NCBI RefSeq assembly: GCF_017745675.1
Contig: NZ_JAFLJM010000004.1
Coordinates: 1 to 64,000 of the forward strand
Length of the DNA: 64,000 nucleotides
Reading direction: 5' to 3'
DNA from: Alkalihalobacillus sp. BA299
Lineage (GTDB): Bacteria; Bacillota; Bacilli; Bacillales; Bacillaceae_F
Shown: piece after piece, positions 1-9,229 of the stretch
Numbering within the stretch: the stretch's first letter is position 1
How the letters are laid out: each line of letters begins with the position of its first letter
Made by a program: the position numbers and the translations under genes
The notes under the pieces: generated by a model
The model's input: the letters and a program-made list of their open reading frames with translations, nothing else
Told to the model about the DNA's origin: nothing
Databases searched by the model: none

Positions 1-300
1 CTGTTTTGGTTTGGTTTTTTTCATTAAACAGCTTAGCCAAAATAATCTACGATATTACGAGTAAGGGGCTAGTTTCGTTCATGATAACTTATCGTACGGC
101 GGTGAGGGAAGTCTCGCTAGTCGGTGGGCGCTGCAGCTAGACAGCTAGAAAAGCGGAAGGTGTCTGCTTATCGGCGACAAGCGCTGGAGGGCCAGCAATT
201 AGTGTCCTGACTTTTTGACACGTTTGATGGACCGAAGCGACCTCGAGCCGATGACACCTGTAGCTAGACATCCTCGAAATTTAAACTTTCTTATGCTATA
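1..300. repeat. Intergenic region with bcr-like structured repeat copies
   Basis: No credible gene is seen here. Positions 148-270 hold a full copy of a structured repeat that recurs at 35725-35847. It starts GAAAAGCG, ends with AGCTAGACA, and its ends can pair (GGTGTC near 159 with GACACC near 253, flanked by ATCGGC/GCCGAT). Positions 83-143 hold the 3' half of the second repeat type (compare 35940-35998), again ending in GCAGCTAGACA. The two copies sit in tandem. The resemblance to bcr-type Bacillaceae repeats is from general knowledge; the copies themselves are directly visible. Confidence 0.7.
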
Positions 301-301
301 A

Positions 302-346
302 GAAAGAAGCCAAAAACTGAGTAAGCTCAGCTTTTGGTTTCTTCTT
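302..346 (-). terminator. Terminator downstream of the aldo/keto reductase operon
   Basis: A near-perfect inverted repeat (AAGCCAAAAACTGAG and CTCAGCTTTTGGTTTCTT) lies 33 bases beyond the stop of the minus-strand aldo/keto reductase. In the minus direction it is followed by a T-rich stretch, as expected for an intrinsic terminator. Confidence 0.75.
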
Positions 347-378
347 ACATCAAGCAATTTGAGGAGAAACGAACTTTT

Positions 379-1209
379 TTAGAAATCAAAATTGTCAGGG
401 TCTGGGCCAACACGCTCATCTTTATTTAGTGCATTGATTTTATCCATATCTTCACTTGTTAGTTCAAAGTCAAAAATATCCCCATTTGCTGCAATTCGTT
501 CAGCATTAATAGATTTAGGAATGGTCACAACTCCACACTGTAAGTCCCAGCGTAAAATAACTTGCGCTATTGACTTCCCATACTTTTGACCAATTTCAGT
601 TAACGTCGGATGATCTAATAATTTCCCTTGTGCTAGCGGGGACCAAGCTTCAAGCTGAATTTGATGGTTTTTACAAAATGCTCGAAGTTCATGCTGTGCT
701 AATTGTGGATGAAACTCAATTTGGTTGACCATTGGCTTGATCGTTGCGTTTTCCATTAAATCTTCTAGATGGTGCACATGAAAGTTACTAACTCCAATTG
801 CCCGAACTTTCTTATCGGCATATAATTTTTCGAGTGCACGCCAAGTATCCTTATATTTTCCAGCAACCGGCCAGTGGACTAAATACAAATCTAAATACTC
901 TAGCCCTAACTTCTCCATACTTTCATCAAAAGCTTGTAAGGTTTCATCATACCCTTGATTAGAATTCCATACTTTAGTCGTTATAAATAGTTCTTCTCGA
1001 GGAATACCACATTCATTAATTCCTTGTCCGACACCTTCTTCGTTTTTATAAATAGCCGCTGTGTCAATGCTACGATAACCTGCTTGAACTGCCGCTATAA
1101 CCGAATCGGTGACTTGAGAACCATCTTCGACTTTCCAAACACCTAAGCCTAACCAAGGCATTTTCACACCATTATGTAATGTCGTTGTGTCTTGAATATG
1201 TTTCGCCAT
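379..1209 (-). CDS. Aldo/keto reductase
   Basis: Cytosolic NADPH-dependent aldo/keto reductase of the YtbE/YvgN type, reducing aldehydes such as glyoxal derivatives. The 276-residue protein begins at an ATG preceded by GGGAGGG; the reading frame extends 28 codons further upstream but without a ribosome binding site. The AKR tetrad is visible as D49 and Y54 (in [15 protein letters not shown]), K79 (TTKVWN) and H112 (LVHWP), and the IPKS cofactor motif is near the C-terminus. It is the last gene of the minus-strand export operon, about 80 bases after the ABC transporter, with its own terminator. The substrate cannot be told from sequence; a detoxification role is inferred from context. Confidence 0.93.
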   Translation of the reverse strand: MAKHIQDTTTLHNGVKMPWLGLGVWKVEDGSQVTDSVIAAVQAGYRSIDTAAIYKNEEGVGQGINECGIPREELFITTKVWNSNQGYDETLQAFDESMEKLGLEYLDLYLVHWPVAGKYKDTWRALEKLYADKKVRAIGVSNFHVHHLEDLMENATIKPMVNQIEFHPQLAQHELRAFCKNHQIQLEAWSPLAQGKLLDHPTLTEIGQKYGKSIAQVILRWDLQCGVVTIPKSINAERIAANGDIFDFELTSEDMDKINALNKDERVGPDPDNFDF

Positions 1210-1289
1210 ATAGTACCCTCCCAATTTAATTTTAATAAAAAGAATACGTTTAAAACTTCTTGGAACTACTTCTATTATGAATGATTTTC

Positions 1290-3116
1290 TCAAATTTTGC
1301 TAATTTGACGACTGTTTAATTCATAATAAAACCCTTTCTTTAATAGTAATGACTCATGGTTGCCTTGTTCTATTACTTCCCCCTCCTGCAATACGATGAT
1401 TTGGTCCGCTTTCTGTATTGTATTTAACCTGTGAGCAATAACAAAGCTCGTTCGACCTTTCATTAATCGTTGCAATGCTTCTTGGATTTTCACTTCTGTA
1501 ACTGTGTCTATATTACTCGTTGCTTCATCTAAAATTAATATCTTCGGATCAGCTAAAATCGCCCTAGCAATTGAAAGTAATTGTCTTTGCCCTTGACTAA
1601 TTCCACTACCGTCTTGCTTTAATACCGTCTCATATTGATCAGGTAACTTCATTATGAAAGAGTGAGCATTAGCGAGGATTGCTGCTTCTTCTACTTCACC
1701 ATCACTAGCATGCAACCTTCCGTACCGAATATTTTCTCTAATTGACCCTTCAAATAAAAAAGAATCTTGGAATACAAATCCCATATTTTGACGAAGGCTT
1801 TCTCGCTTTATATTTTTCATTTCGTATCCATCAATAAGTATTTTTCCTTTGTTTGCATCATAAAAGCGAGAGAGTAGATTGATGATCGTTGTTTTTCCAG
1901 CCCCCGTTGGCCCTACTAATGCTACCGTTTCACCTGAAGATACATTAAAACTAACATCATTTAATATATTTTCTTCACTTACATAGGAGAAAGAAACGCT
2001 TTTAAACTGGACTGCACCCTTAACTTCCTTTATAGCAATTGCATTAGTCTCGTCAGCACTTTCTGCTTTTTCATCAATGAATTCAAACACTCGCTCGGCC
2101 CCTGCAATGGCTGAAAGAATTGTATTAAACTGATTCGCTAAATCATTTAATGGTCGTGTGAATTGTCTAGCATACTCAGTAAATATGACGATTACACCGA
2201 TAGAGACCATTTCATTTAAAACAAAAATACCTCCAATAAGTGCAATAATGGCAAAGCTTAAATTATTTAACACGTTCATAAGTTTTGGAATAAATCCTGA
2301 TATCGTTTGGGCCCAAAAGCCTGCTTCACGAAGTCGTTCATTTTTCTTCATAAATTCAGCAATGACTTTTTGTTCTTGAGAAAAGGTTTTTATAATCGAC
2401 TGTCCAGAAAGAGTTTCTTCAATAAAACCATTAACTTCACCTAAATTTCGCTGTTGCTCTTTAAACAGTTTCCCAGTACGTTTCGTTATCCATTTCATAC
2501 CAAACACCATTAATGGAACGATAACAAGTGTTATTAACGTTAATAGTGGACTGAGCCATAACATGACAACAAGAATACCAACGAGGGTAAGAACACTTGA
2601 AATAACTTGAATCACCGAACTATTTAGAGTTGAACTAATATTTTCAATATCGTTCGTCACACGGCTCATTAACTCACCATGTTGCCGCTTTTGAAAAAAT
2701 GAGATTGGTAATTGATGAAGTCGTTCAAACAAATCTTTTCGCATTGAAAAGACTGTTTCTTGAGCAACCCTAATCATGACAAAATTTTGACCCCAAACGG
2801 AGAGAGACTGAATGACATAAATAACAATCAAGCTAAAAATTACATATAGGAGTCCGTCAAAATTACGAGAAACTATATATTGATCGATGGCCATTCCGAC
2901 AATATACGGTCCTAGTAAAGCAAAAACAGAACTTATAATGACTAAAAAAAACACAAGGAGCAATGGATTTTTATTTTGAGTTAAATATCCCCAAATGCGT
3001 TGCAAAGTTCCAATCCAATTTTTCGTTTTTACTTTCTTCATTTCATCCTGTTTATCAGCAGTAGATTTAATAGCTATTTTTTTATGTTGGAAAGGTTTAC
3101 TGATTTCCTTTAGCAA
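1290..3116 (-). CDS. Heterodimeric ABC exporter subunit (YfiC/LmrD type)
   Basis: Half-transporter with an N-terminal six-helix membrane domain (about residues 40-335) and a C-terminal ATPase. Walker A is GPTGAGKTT (about 402-410) and Walker B is ILILDEATS with the catalytic Glu. The signature is degenerate, SGISQGQ (504-510) instead of LSGGQ. This pairs with the Asp-for-Glu Walker B of the neighbour, the usual pattern of heterodimeric exporters with one consensus and one degenerate ATP site (BmrCD, LmrCD, YfiBC). I chose a TTG start at 3116 because GGAGAGGAGG lies 9 bases upstream; a TTG at 3137 would lie within that Shine-Dalgarno. It overlaps the upstream gene by 20 bases, indicating coupled translation. 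Drug substrates are unknown. Confidence 0.9.
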   Translation of the reverse strand: MLKEISKPFQHKKIAIKSTADKQDEMKKVKTKNWIGTLQRIWGYLTQNKNPLLLVFFLVIISSVFALLGPYIVGMAIDQYIVSRNFDGLLYVIFSLIVIYVIQSLSVWGQNFVMIRVAQETVFSMRKDLFERLHQLPISFFQKRQHGELMSRVTNDIENISSTLNSSVIQVISSVLTLVGILVVMLWLSPLLTLITLVIVPLMVFGMKWITKRTGKLFKEQQRNLGEVNGFIEETLSGQSIIKTFSQEQKVIAEFMKKNERLREAGFWAQTISGFIPKLMNVLNNLSFAIIALIGGIFVLNEMVSIGVIVIFTEYARQFTRPLNDLANQFNTILSAIAGAERVFEFIDEKAESADETNAIAIKEVKGAVQFKSVSFSYVSEENILNDVSFNVSSGETVALVGPTGAGKTTIINLLSRFYDANKGKILIDGYEMKNIKRESLRQNMGFVFQDSFLFEGSIRENIRYGRLHASDGEVEEAAILANAHSFIMKLPDQYETVLKQDGSGISQGQRQLLSIARAILADPKILILDEATSNIDTVTEVKIQEALQRLMKGRTSFVIAHRLNTIQKADQIIVLQEGEVIEQGNHESLLLKKGFYYELNSRQISKI

Positions 3117-4839
3117 CGAACATCGCCTCCTCTCCAAACTGAGATATATAAATTTTTTGGTAAAGAGAATTACTTGATATTAAATGTTCGTGTGTTCCTT
3201 CTGCGATGAGCTTCCCTTCATCTAAAATAATGATTTTATCTGCGCGGGTAGCAGTTCTAATTTTCTGAGTAATAATCAATGTTGTACAACGTAGTTCTCG
3301 TAAACTATCAAGGAGCTTTGATTCCGTTTTTAAATCTAATGCACTCGTACTATCGTCCAGTAACAAAATTCTCGGTTTTCTAACGAGCGCTCGGGCGATT
3401 GCTAGTCGTTGTTTTTGCCCACCTGATAAATTAACACCTTTTTGCCCAAGTATCGTATCATACCCATTTGCAAACTTAGTGATCGTTTCAGCGATCTGGG
3501 CTTTTATAGCAGCTTCCTCAATTTCTTCGATTGTTGCCTCTTCTTTTCCCCAAGCAATATTGTCTTTAATTGTTCCTGTAAATAATAAAGTCTCTTGCGG
3601 AACATACCCGATTTGATTGCGAAGGTTTTCTAACTTTATCGTACTGATATCTTGATGATCAACTTTAATTTCACCTTCTGTAACATCATATAGTCGAGGA
3701 ATTAGATGAAACAACGATGATTTTCCTGAGCCAGTTGACCCTAAGATCGCAACTGTACTTCCAGGCTTTGCTTCAAATGAGATATCTTTTAATACGTCGG
3801 TATCGGAGTTCGGATAACGAAAAAAAACATTTTTAAATTCAATGTTTCCTTTAAACCTGAGAGGTAGTTCTTCAAAATTTTTTGAATCAACTAAATCGAT
3901 TTTAGTATTAAATACTTCCGCAATTCGCTCCGATGAAGACTTTGCACGTGAGAAAAAGATAATAATCATTGAAAACACAGAAAATGCTCCACTAATTCGA
4001 GTCGCATAGTTAATGACAGCTACCACTTCACCTACATTTGCACTACCTGCATTCACTTGAAAACTGCCAAACCAAAGTACACCTAAGATACTTAAATTTA
4101 TTAATAATAAAATTACTGGCATCGTAATTTCCATAAAGCGTAAAGCTGATACAGTCGAGCCCATTAACTCATCATTCAATTTAGTAAAACGATTGATCTC
4201 CGTATTTTTTCTTAACAGTGCTCGAATTAGTTTAATACCTAATAGATTTTCTCGCATAACTCGATTAACACCGTCTAGCTTTTGCTGCACAACCTTAAAT
4301 AAGGGACGTCCAATTTTAAAGACCCATACTAAAAAGAGTAAACTCAATGGAACAGCCACTGCTAACACAAGTGCAAGTTTCACATTGACGATGAGCGCCA
4401 TAACCAATCCGCCAATTACTAACAAAGGAGCTCTTAACATAATCCGTAGCCCCGTAAATAAAGTTAGTTGAAGGATATTTACATCATTTGTCATCCTTGT
4501 AATCAATGTTGAGGTCGGAAATTGAATTAAATTAGCAAATGAAAAAGATTGAATTTTTTCAAATATTCCTTGTCGTAAGTCGTGTGCATACCCTTGACTA
4601 CTATGTGCTGCATAAAAAGAATTAATAATCCCTGAAGCAAAAGCAACAAAGGACATACCTATCATGATGGCGCCCCAATACGCAACAACAGAAAGGTCTT
4701 CCTGTAAGATCCCATCATTTATTATTTTCGCCATAAATAACGGTTGTAACAGTTCAACCGCTAGCTCTACTAAGGTCAATAAAATAGCAATGACCATAAA
4801 TAATCGATACCGTTTCAAGTAGGAAAGTAATGTAGCCAT
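3097..4839 (-). CDS. Heterodimeric ABC exporter subunit (YfiB/LmrC type)
   Basis: Partner half-transporter of 580 residues, with six predicted helices in residues 10-300 and an ATPase domain. Walker A is GSTGSGKSS (367-375) and the signature is canonical LSGGQ (471-475). Walker B reads LLLDDSTSA with Asp496 where the catalytic Glu normally sits, so this subunit supplies the degenerate ATP site. The start at MATLLSYL has GGAGG 6-8 bases upstream; the 31 extra codons upstream lack a ribosome binding site. It lies 58 bases after the MFS pump and overlaps the next ABC gene, forming one transcription unit controlled by the MarR gene at its head. Multidrug export is inferred from family and context. 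Confidence 0.9.
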   Translation of the reverse strand: MATLLSYLKRYRLFMVIAILLTLVELAVELLQPLFMAKIINDGILQEDLSVVAYWGAIMIGMSFVAFASGIINSFYAAHSSQGYAHDLRQGIFEKIQSFSFANLIQFPTSTLITRMTNDVNILQLTLFTGLRIMLRAPLLVIGGLVMALIVNVKLALVLAVAVPLSLLFLVWVFKIGRPLFKVVQQKLDGVNRVMRENLLGIKLIRALLRKNTEINRFTKLNDELMGSTVSALRFMEITMPVILLLINLSILGVLWFGSFQVNAGSANVGEVVAVINYATRISGAFSVFSMIIIFFSRAKSSSERIAEVFNTKIDLVDSKNFEELPLRFKGNIEFKNVFFRYPNSDTDVLKDISFEAKPGSTVAILGSTGSGKSSLFHLIPRLYDVTEGEIKVDHQDISTIKLENLRNQIGYVPQETLLFTGTIKDNIAWGKEEATIEEIEEAAIKAQIAETITKFANGYDTILGQKGVNLSGGQKQRLAIARALVRKPRILLLDDSTSALDLKTESKLLDSLRELRCTTLIITQKIRTATRADKIIILDEGKLIAEGTHEHLISSNSLYQKIYISQFGEEAMFVAKGNQ

Positions 4840-4897
4840 ATCAATCCTCCAAACACTTCTAGCAGAATTGTAAACACATATTAAATCAAAAGACTTT

Positions 4898-6466
4898 TTA
4901 CGCCAAATCTTTCTCCTTTTCTGTCGAAGCATTGGAAGTACGTAATGGTATTTCTTTTAAAAATAATGTTACAACAAATGCTAATAATATGACAAAGCTA
5001 CTAAATAAAAATACTTGTGTTAATCCAAAATTAAGAGCTTCTCTTAAAGACGCAACAAATTGATCAAAGATCGGTTTCATTTGCTCAGACATTTCAGCCC
5101 TCATATGATCAATCACAAAAGGGTCCATTAAAATTTCGGGGGTTTGCAGCTCAGATACCACATCCATATTCTGATGCTGTTCAGCTCCTGATACCATTTT
5201 TTCTGTCATTTTGGAGCTCATTATGTACCCCATTATCGCAACTCCTACAGTTCCACCAAGTTGACGACATAATTGCGAAGTAGCAGTAGCAACGCCAAGA
5301 AACTTATGATCCACTGCATTTTGAACCGTTAACGTGAACACCGGCATTGTCATTCCTAAACCAATTCCAGTAATAATTAAATTAATGAGTAGCTTTGCAA
5401 GTGATGCATCTGGAGTTAAGAAAGCATTTAACATAAATCCGATGATCATTATAATAAACCCAAATAGGGCAAGTTTTTTATATTTCCCCGTTTTTGTAAT
5501 CAATTGACCAGCTAGTGCACTAATTGAAACCATCGAAATTGTCATCACCATTTCGACTAACCCAGATGTTGTTGCCGTTCTTCCTAGTACCCCTTGAACG
5601 TAAAATGGGACATACATTATCACTCCAAACATCCCAACCCCAGCTAAAAACGAAGCGCCGTTTGAAACCAGAACAATTTTATTTTTAAATAAATGAAGTG
5701 GAACGACAGGACTCTGAACTTTCCTTTCAATATAAATGAAGAGTAATAAACACAAAAATGATACAGTGAATAATCCGATGATTTCTAGTGAACTCCAGGC
5801 ATATGTTCCACCAGCCCAACTAAATGCTAATAGTAATGAAATAATAACTATGGACAAAACGAATGAACCTAAATAATCAATTTTTTCTTTCACTTTACGC
5901 TCAGCTTGCGGATACAATTTTAATATCATAAAAAAGCTAACAATTCCAACTGGAATAAAAATCCAAAATACCCAAGACCAATCCATATTATCGACGATAA
6001 ATCCACCAAGTGTAGGTCCAAACAAACTAGATAGCCCAAATACACCTCCCATTAACCCTTGCCAACGTCCTCTTTCTCTCGGTGAAAATAAATCACCGAC
6101 CGTAGTAAAGGCTGAAGACATAATCATTCCGCCCCCAAAGCCTTGTATGCCTCGAAAGATAATTAATTGAATGATTGATGTAGAAAAACCACATAAAATA
6201 GAACCGATGATAAAAACACATATCCCAGTTAGAATAAATACTTTACGTCCGTATATATCAGAAAGCTTTCCAACTAAAATGGCAGTAATACTAGAACATA
6301 GCATATAAATCGTAAATGCCCAATTAAAAAGTTCCATTCCACCGATATCAGCAACGATCTTCGGCAATGATGTTCCGACGATCGTCATATTTAATGCAGC
6401 AAATAACATGACAGCCATAATAGCAATCATAATTGTAATTTTTTTTCTCAATTCGAGATGTTCCAT
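4898..6466 (-). CDS. DHA2-family MFS multidrug transporter (EmrB/QacA type)
   Basis: Proton-driven drug exporter of 522 residues with about 14 hydrophobic helices, the number typical of the DHA2 family. The loop 2-3 motif A is seen as GKLSDIYGRK, and an antiporter motif C-like segment GPTLGGFIVD lies in helix 5. A 120-residue insertion near the C-terminus (after the SKMTEKM segment) forms the expected extracellular loop before the last helix. The ATG start is preceded by AAAAGGGGG. It follows the MarR gene by 16 bases and precedes the ABC pair. Related B. subtilis pumps include LmrB and Mdr; the specific drug cannot be deduced. Confidence 0.93.
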   Translation of the reverse strand: MEHLELRKKITIMIAIMAVMLFAALNMTIVGTSLPKIVADIGGMELFNWAFTIYMLCSSITAILVGKLSDIYGRKVFILTGICVFIIGSILCGFSTSIIQLIIFRGIQGFGGGMIMSSAFTTVGDLFSPRERGRWQGLMGGVFGLSSLFGPTLGGFIVDNMDWSWVFWIFIPVGIVSFFMILKLYPQAERKVKEKIDYLGSFVLSIVIISLLLAFSWAGGTYAWSSLEIIGLFTVSFLCLLLFIYIERKVQSPVVPLHLFKNKIVLVSNGASFLAGVGMFGVIMYVPFYVQGVLGRTATTSGLVEMVMTISMVSISALAGQLITKTGKYKKLALFGFIIMIIGFMLNAFLTPDASLAKLLINLIITGIGLGMTMPVFTLTVQNAVDHKFLGVATATSQLCRQLGGTVGVAIMGYIMSSKMTEKMVSGAEQHQNMDVVSELQTPEILMDPFVIDHMRAEMSEQMKPIFDQFVASLREALNFGLTQVFLFSSFVILLAFVVTLFLKEIPLRTSNASTEKEKDLA

Positions 6467-6482
6467 TAGACCGCCCCCTTTT

Positions 6483-6929
6483 CTAATCTTTTTCTGGTAT
6501 AAATTCCTTAGAACTATTTATTGTCTCTGTAAGCTTTTGAAGTGATTCGATTGTTGATAGCAATTCAGCTTCTGTAAAATCTTGTAGAACATACTCTATT
6601 CGTTCTAAATTTTTACTTCGTTTATTATTCACATACTTTATACCTGCGTCGGATAACTTTATTATTACGATCCTTCGATCATTTTTGTCTCGTTCTCTTT
6701 CAATAAGTCCTAATTTTTCCAGTTTATCTGCTATTGCAGTCGCTGCACCAGGAGTAATACCAAAATAATTTGAAATTTGCGTCGTTTTAATACTTCCCTT
6801 TTTGTGAATTGTAAAAAGTAGAAACAATTGGCCATGAGAAATTCCTTCATTTTCTGATGGCTTCATTAAATCAACCATCGCCTCATGAACACTTTTTAAG
6901 GAAAGGATTAATTGTTCATATATATTCAA
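6483..6929 (-). CDS. MarR-family transcriptional regulator
   Basis: Winged-helix repressor of 148 residues. The recognition region reads IKTTQISNYFGITPGAATAIADKLEKLGLIERE, followed by the wing DKNDRRIVIIKLSDAG, the classical MarR signature. It starts with TTG at 6929, preceded by GAGGTGG; no other start fits in frame until residue 17. As first gene of the operon, directly after a consensus sigma-A promoter, it most likely autoregulates and represses the downstream MFS and ABC exporters, with release by a small-molecule substrate of the pumps. That regulatory logic is inferred from family and position. Confidence 0.92.
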   Translation of the reverse strand: MNIYEQLILSLKSVHEAMVDLMKPSENEGISHGQLFLLFTIHKKGSIKTTQISNYFGITPGAATAIADKLEKLGLIERERDKNDRRIVIIKLSDAGIKYVNNKRSKNLERIEYVLQDFTEAELLSTIESLQKLTETINSSKEFIPEKD

Positions 6930-6971
6930 AACATACCACCTCTATTTTAAAATTAGTTCAATCACTAAAAT

Positions 6972-7012
6972 ATTTATTAATTAAATATATTTGAATGTAA
7001 ACAAATTGTCAA
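6972..7012 (-). promoter_or_regulatory. Sigma-A promoter and possible MarR operator for the export operon
   Basis: On the minus strand TTGACA (7007-7012) is followed after exactly 17 bases by TATATT (6984-6989), about 55 bases upstream of the marR start. An AT-rich imperfect inverted repeat around the TTAATTAA core (6972-6992) overlaps the -10 element, where a MarR dimer could block polymerase. The promoter is well supported; the operator is a guess. Confidence 0.75.
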
Positions 7013-7100
7013 TCGTAAATAGGTACTGCTTAGTATTGATCTCTGTGATATTGCATTTTTAAGCAATACAATAAAGGATACTCTGCAACTAGAACATAAT

Positions 7101-7136
7101 AAAAGACATCTCAACACAAATGTTGAAATGCCTTTT
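7101..7136 (-). terminator. Terminator downstream of the DUF2680 gene
   Basis: Stem-loop AAAGACATCTCAACA / TGTTGAAATGCCTTTT with two mismatches, ending in TCTTTTATTATG in the minus direction, 13 bases past the stop of the DUF2680 gene. Confidence 0.8.
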
Positions 7137-7148
7137 CATTCCTTTCAT

Positions 7149-7475
7149 TTAATTAATGCTTTTTTTCTTATGGTCCCATTTAGGAATAAATCCATTTTCT
7201 TCGAGCTTAGCGTAGCGCTTTTCAAATTTTGAAATAATTTCATTTCCTTTTTCCTCGGAAAAAACACCATATTCTACATACTTTAAGATCACTTCTTTTT
7301 TCTTTTCAAGTACATCCTTATGTAGAACTGATATCTCATCCTTCTGTTCTTGTGTTAACTCAACGTTTTGCATTTCTGCTTGTTTTTCGTCAAACTCAGC
7401 TTGAACTGATATCGGGCTGAGTGACGCCATCGATAAAAACAATGCTGAAAGTACAGCAATAGATACCTTTTTCAA
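7149..7475 (-). CDS. DUF2680 (YckD-like) secreted small protein
   Basis: A 108-residue exported protein with a Sec signal peptide (MKKVSIAVLSALFLSMASLS, cleavage likely after SVQA at 26). The mature part is short, charged and helical: it has an acidic segment with TQEQKDEISVLHKDVLEKKK, followed by EYGVFSEEKGNEIISKFEKRYAKLEENGF. This layout matches the DUF2680 family of Bacillales (B. subtilis YckD), whose function is not established. It is monocistronic, with its own terminator. It begins at an ATG preceded by GGAAAGGGTGG. Confidence 0.8.
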   Translation of the reverse strand: MKKVSIAVLSALFLSMASLSPISVQAEFDEKQAEMQNVELTQEQKDEISVLHKDVLEKKKEVILKYVEYGVFSEEKGNEIISKFEKRYAKLEENGFIPKWDHKKKSIN

Positions 7476-7628
7476 ATAACCACCCTTTCCATTTCATCGA
7501 AGTTAGTATTCTCTTGATTTACATATTTATTCTAAAAAGATAGAAAAAGGGTCTTATAAAACATGTTTCATATTTTGACGGAACCGTACAATGTATATAC
7601 TGCCTCGTGCGCTTTTACCATAAAACAT

Positions 7629-7669
7629 AAAAAGAGAGACGAAAATCGTTGCGATTTATTTCCGTCTCT
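7629..7669 (-). terminator. Terminator downstream of the WrbA-like gene
   Basis: Long stem AGAGACGAAAATCG / CGATTTATTTCCGTCTCT-like (positions 7635-7669), followed in the minus direction by CTTTTTATG. It lies 70 bases after the stop of the quinone reductase gene. Confidence 0.85.
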
Positions 7670-7738
7670 AGAGGGTATGTTTTTGTGTCTGCTTTTCTAG
7701 TCTGAAATGAATAGACAATAAGCTTCTTCTTTTTTTAC

Positions 7739-8350
7739 TTATTTATTTCCTTGCTTCACCATTTGAGCAATTTCCAGTGTTCGTTTTACTTGATGTTGAA
7801 CGGCTGGTTGCACATTTTCTTGCAAGTTTCCGTCTTGGTCCACTGTTACACTAGCACCGTATGGATTTCCACCAGTTGTGAATAAAACTGGATCAGTGTA
7901 GCCAGGTGCAGCAACAATTGCACCCCAATGATACATTGATGTGTAAAGGGATAATATCGTAGCCTCTTGACCACCATGCGGGTTTTGAGCTGAACTCATT
8001 GCACTAACTACTTTATTTATTAACTTGCCTTGGAACCATAGCCCTCCTGTTGTATCTAGAAATTGCTTCATTTGTGCTGGCATATTACCAAATCGCGTTG
8101 GGATGCTAAAGATGATTGCATCTGCCCATTCTAATTCATCCAGGGTAACTTCTGGTACATCTTTTGTTGCCTCTACATGAGCTTTCCATGCAGGATTTGA
8201 ATCAATTGCTTGTTGAGGAGCTAATTCAGGTACCTTTAGCACTTTTACGTTTGCCCCATTTTCTTGAGCCGCTTCCTGTGCCCACTTTGCTAATTGATAG
8301 TTGGTACCTGTTGAACTGTAATAAATAATCGCTAAATTAAGGTTTGACAT
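7739..8350 (-). CDS. WrbA-like NAD(P)H:quinone oxidoreductase (flavodoxin fold)
   Basis: FMN-binding flavodoxin-like protein of 203 residues expected to carry out two-electron reduction of quinones. The phosphate-binding loop is YYSSTGTNYQLA (about 10-21). The flavin-contacting segments SIPTRFGNMPAQMKQFLD and SAQNPHGGQEATILSLYTSMYHWG are typical of the type IV quinone reductases (WrbA). A near-perfect MhqR-type operator lies upstream at 8574-8589, and the MhqR-like regulator gene is the next gene upstream. Quinone or catechol detoxification under MhqR control is therefore likely. Its ATG has AAGGAG, rather far upstream (about 14 bases). Confidence 0.9.
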   Translation of the reverse strand: MSNLNLAIIYYSSTGTNYQLAKWAQEAAQENGANVKVLKVPELAPQQAIDSNPAWKAHVEATKDVPEVTLDELEWADAIIFSIPTRFGNMPAQMKQFLDTTGGLWFQGKLINKVVSAMSSAQNPHGGQEATILSLYTSMYHWGAIVAAPGYTDPVLFTTGGNPYGASVTVDQDGNLQENVQPAVQHQVKRTLEIAQMVKQGNK

Positions 8351-8573
8351 AATCTAATAACACTCTCCTTTTTAAATTAACAAAAGTATTTTATCTTAAA
8401 CCTTGGATTCATATACTATTAACCCAAGATATTTAAGCAAAAAATAATATAGCTATTTACAAAATTCAAAATTGTCACAATTTGACCGAGCGAGCATTTA
8501 GTCTAAAAAATAAATCTTATATCGCATTAGGAGTTAACAAACTCCTCTGAATTAAAATATCATACTTCTATTA

Positions 8574-8589
8574 ATCTTGAATTCGAGAT
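8574..8589. promoter_or_regulatory. MhqR-type operator palindrome upstream of the WrbA-like gene
   Basis: ATCTTGAATTCGAGAT is a 16-bp palindrome with one mismatched pair, and closely matches the known B. subtilis MhqR box (TATCTCGAATTCGAGATA-like). It lies 224 bases upstream of the quinone reductase start and 25 bases after the stop of the regulator gene. An identical half-plus-core occurs at 9089-9104 in front of the regulator gene. Confidence 0.75.
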
Positions 8590-8613
8590 ATTTTCCCAAA
8601 AAAATTAGAGCTA

Positions 8614-9057
8614 TTATGCATTTGTCCCTAATTTTTTAAGTAGATGAATCATCGTCTCTTTTTCATCACTAGTCAAACTTGAAAATATTTTATTAATGGC
8701 TGCCTTATGACTTGGGAAGATTTTGTACATTAGATCCATACCTTCTTCAGTTATCGCAGCGTAAGTAACACGACGATCTTTTGGACACGCTCTACGTTCA
8801 AGTAGATTTTTCTTTTCTAATTTATCTACAACGTACGTAATACTGCCACTTGCTAATAATACTTTTTTACCAATTTGTTGTATCGCTTGATCCCCTTTAT
8901 GAAACAATAGTTCCAACACAGCAAATTCCGTTGGATTTAATCCATATCGACGAATATCTTCTTCCACACGATCAGAAACAGCTCGATACGCGCGGGATAA
9001 AACGATAAATGACTTTAATGCTAGGTCTTCGTCTTGTATCGATATCTCTTTTTTCAT
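8614..9057 (-). CDS. mhqR: MhqR-like MarR-family repressor
   Basis: MarR-type winged-helix regulator of 147 residues with the helix-turn-helix segment GDQAIQQIGKKVLLASGSITYVVDKLEKKNLLERR and wing CPKDRRVTYAAITEEG. Its size, the single Cys in the CPKDRR wing and the operators identify it with the MhqR/YkvE branch, which senses quinones and catechols. The start is the ATG at 9057 with AAGGA 10 bases upstream; the open frame extends 28 codons further, but through the operator. An MhqR-type box lies 32 bases upstream of the start and a second one beyond the gene, before the WrbA-like gene, so autoregulation and control of the reductase are likely. Confidence 0.85.
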   Translation of the reverse strand: MKKEISIQDEDLALKSFIVLSRAYRAVSDRVEEDIRRYGLNPTEFAVLELLFHKGDQAIQQIGKKVLLASGSITYVVDKLEKKNLLERRACPKDRRVTYAAITEEGMDLMYKIFPSHKAAINKIFSSLTSDEKETMIHLLKKLGTNA

Positions 9058-9088
9058 ACAATCATATCCTTCAACGGTCATTTCATTT

Positions 9089-9104
9089 ACCTCGAATTCA
9101 AGAT
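9089..9104. promoter_or_regulatory. MhqR-type operator upstream of the mhqR-like gene
   Basis: ACCTCGAATTCAAGAT shares 14 of 16 bases with the inverted sequence of the 8574-8589 palindrome and with the MhqR consensus. It lies 32 bases before the regulator start, the expected place for autorepression. Confidence 0.7.
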
Positions 9105-9229
9105 AAATTATATATTTATTATGTTTAACTGTCAACTGCATTAATAAAATTTTATTATAACTTTCTAGTGTTAAAGTCGAGAGTATAAACCTAAAAATAG
9201 CTGAATACGGTTCACACTCTCACTACAGT

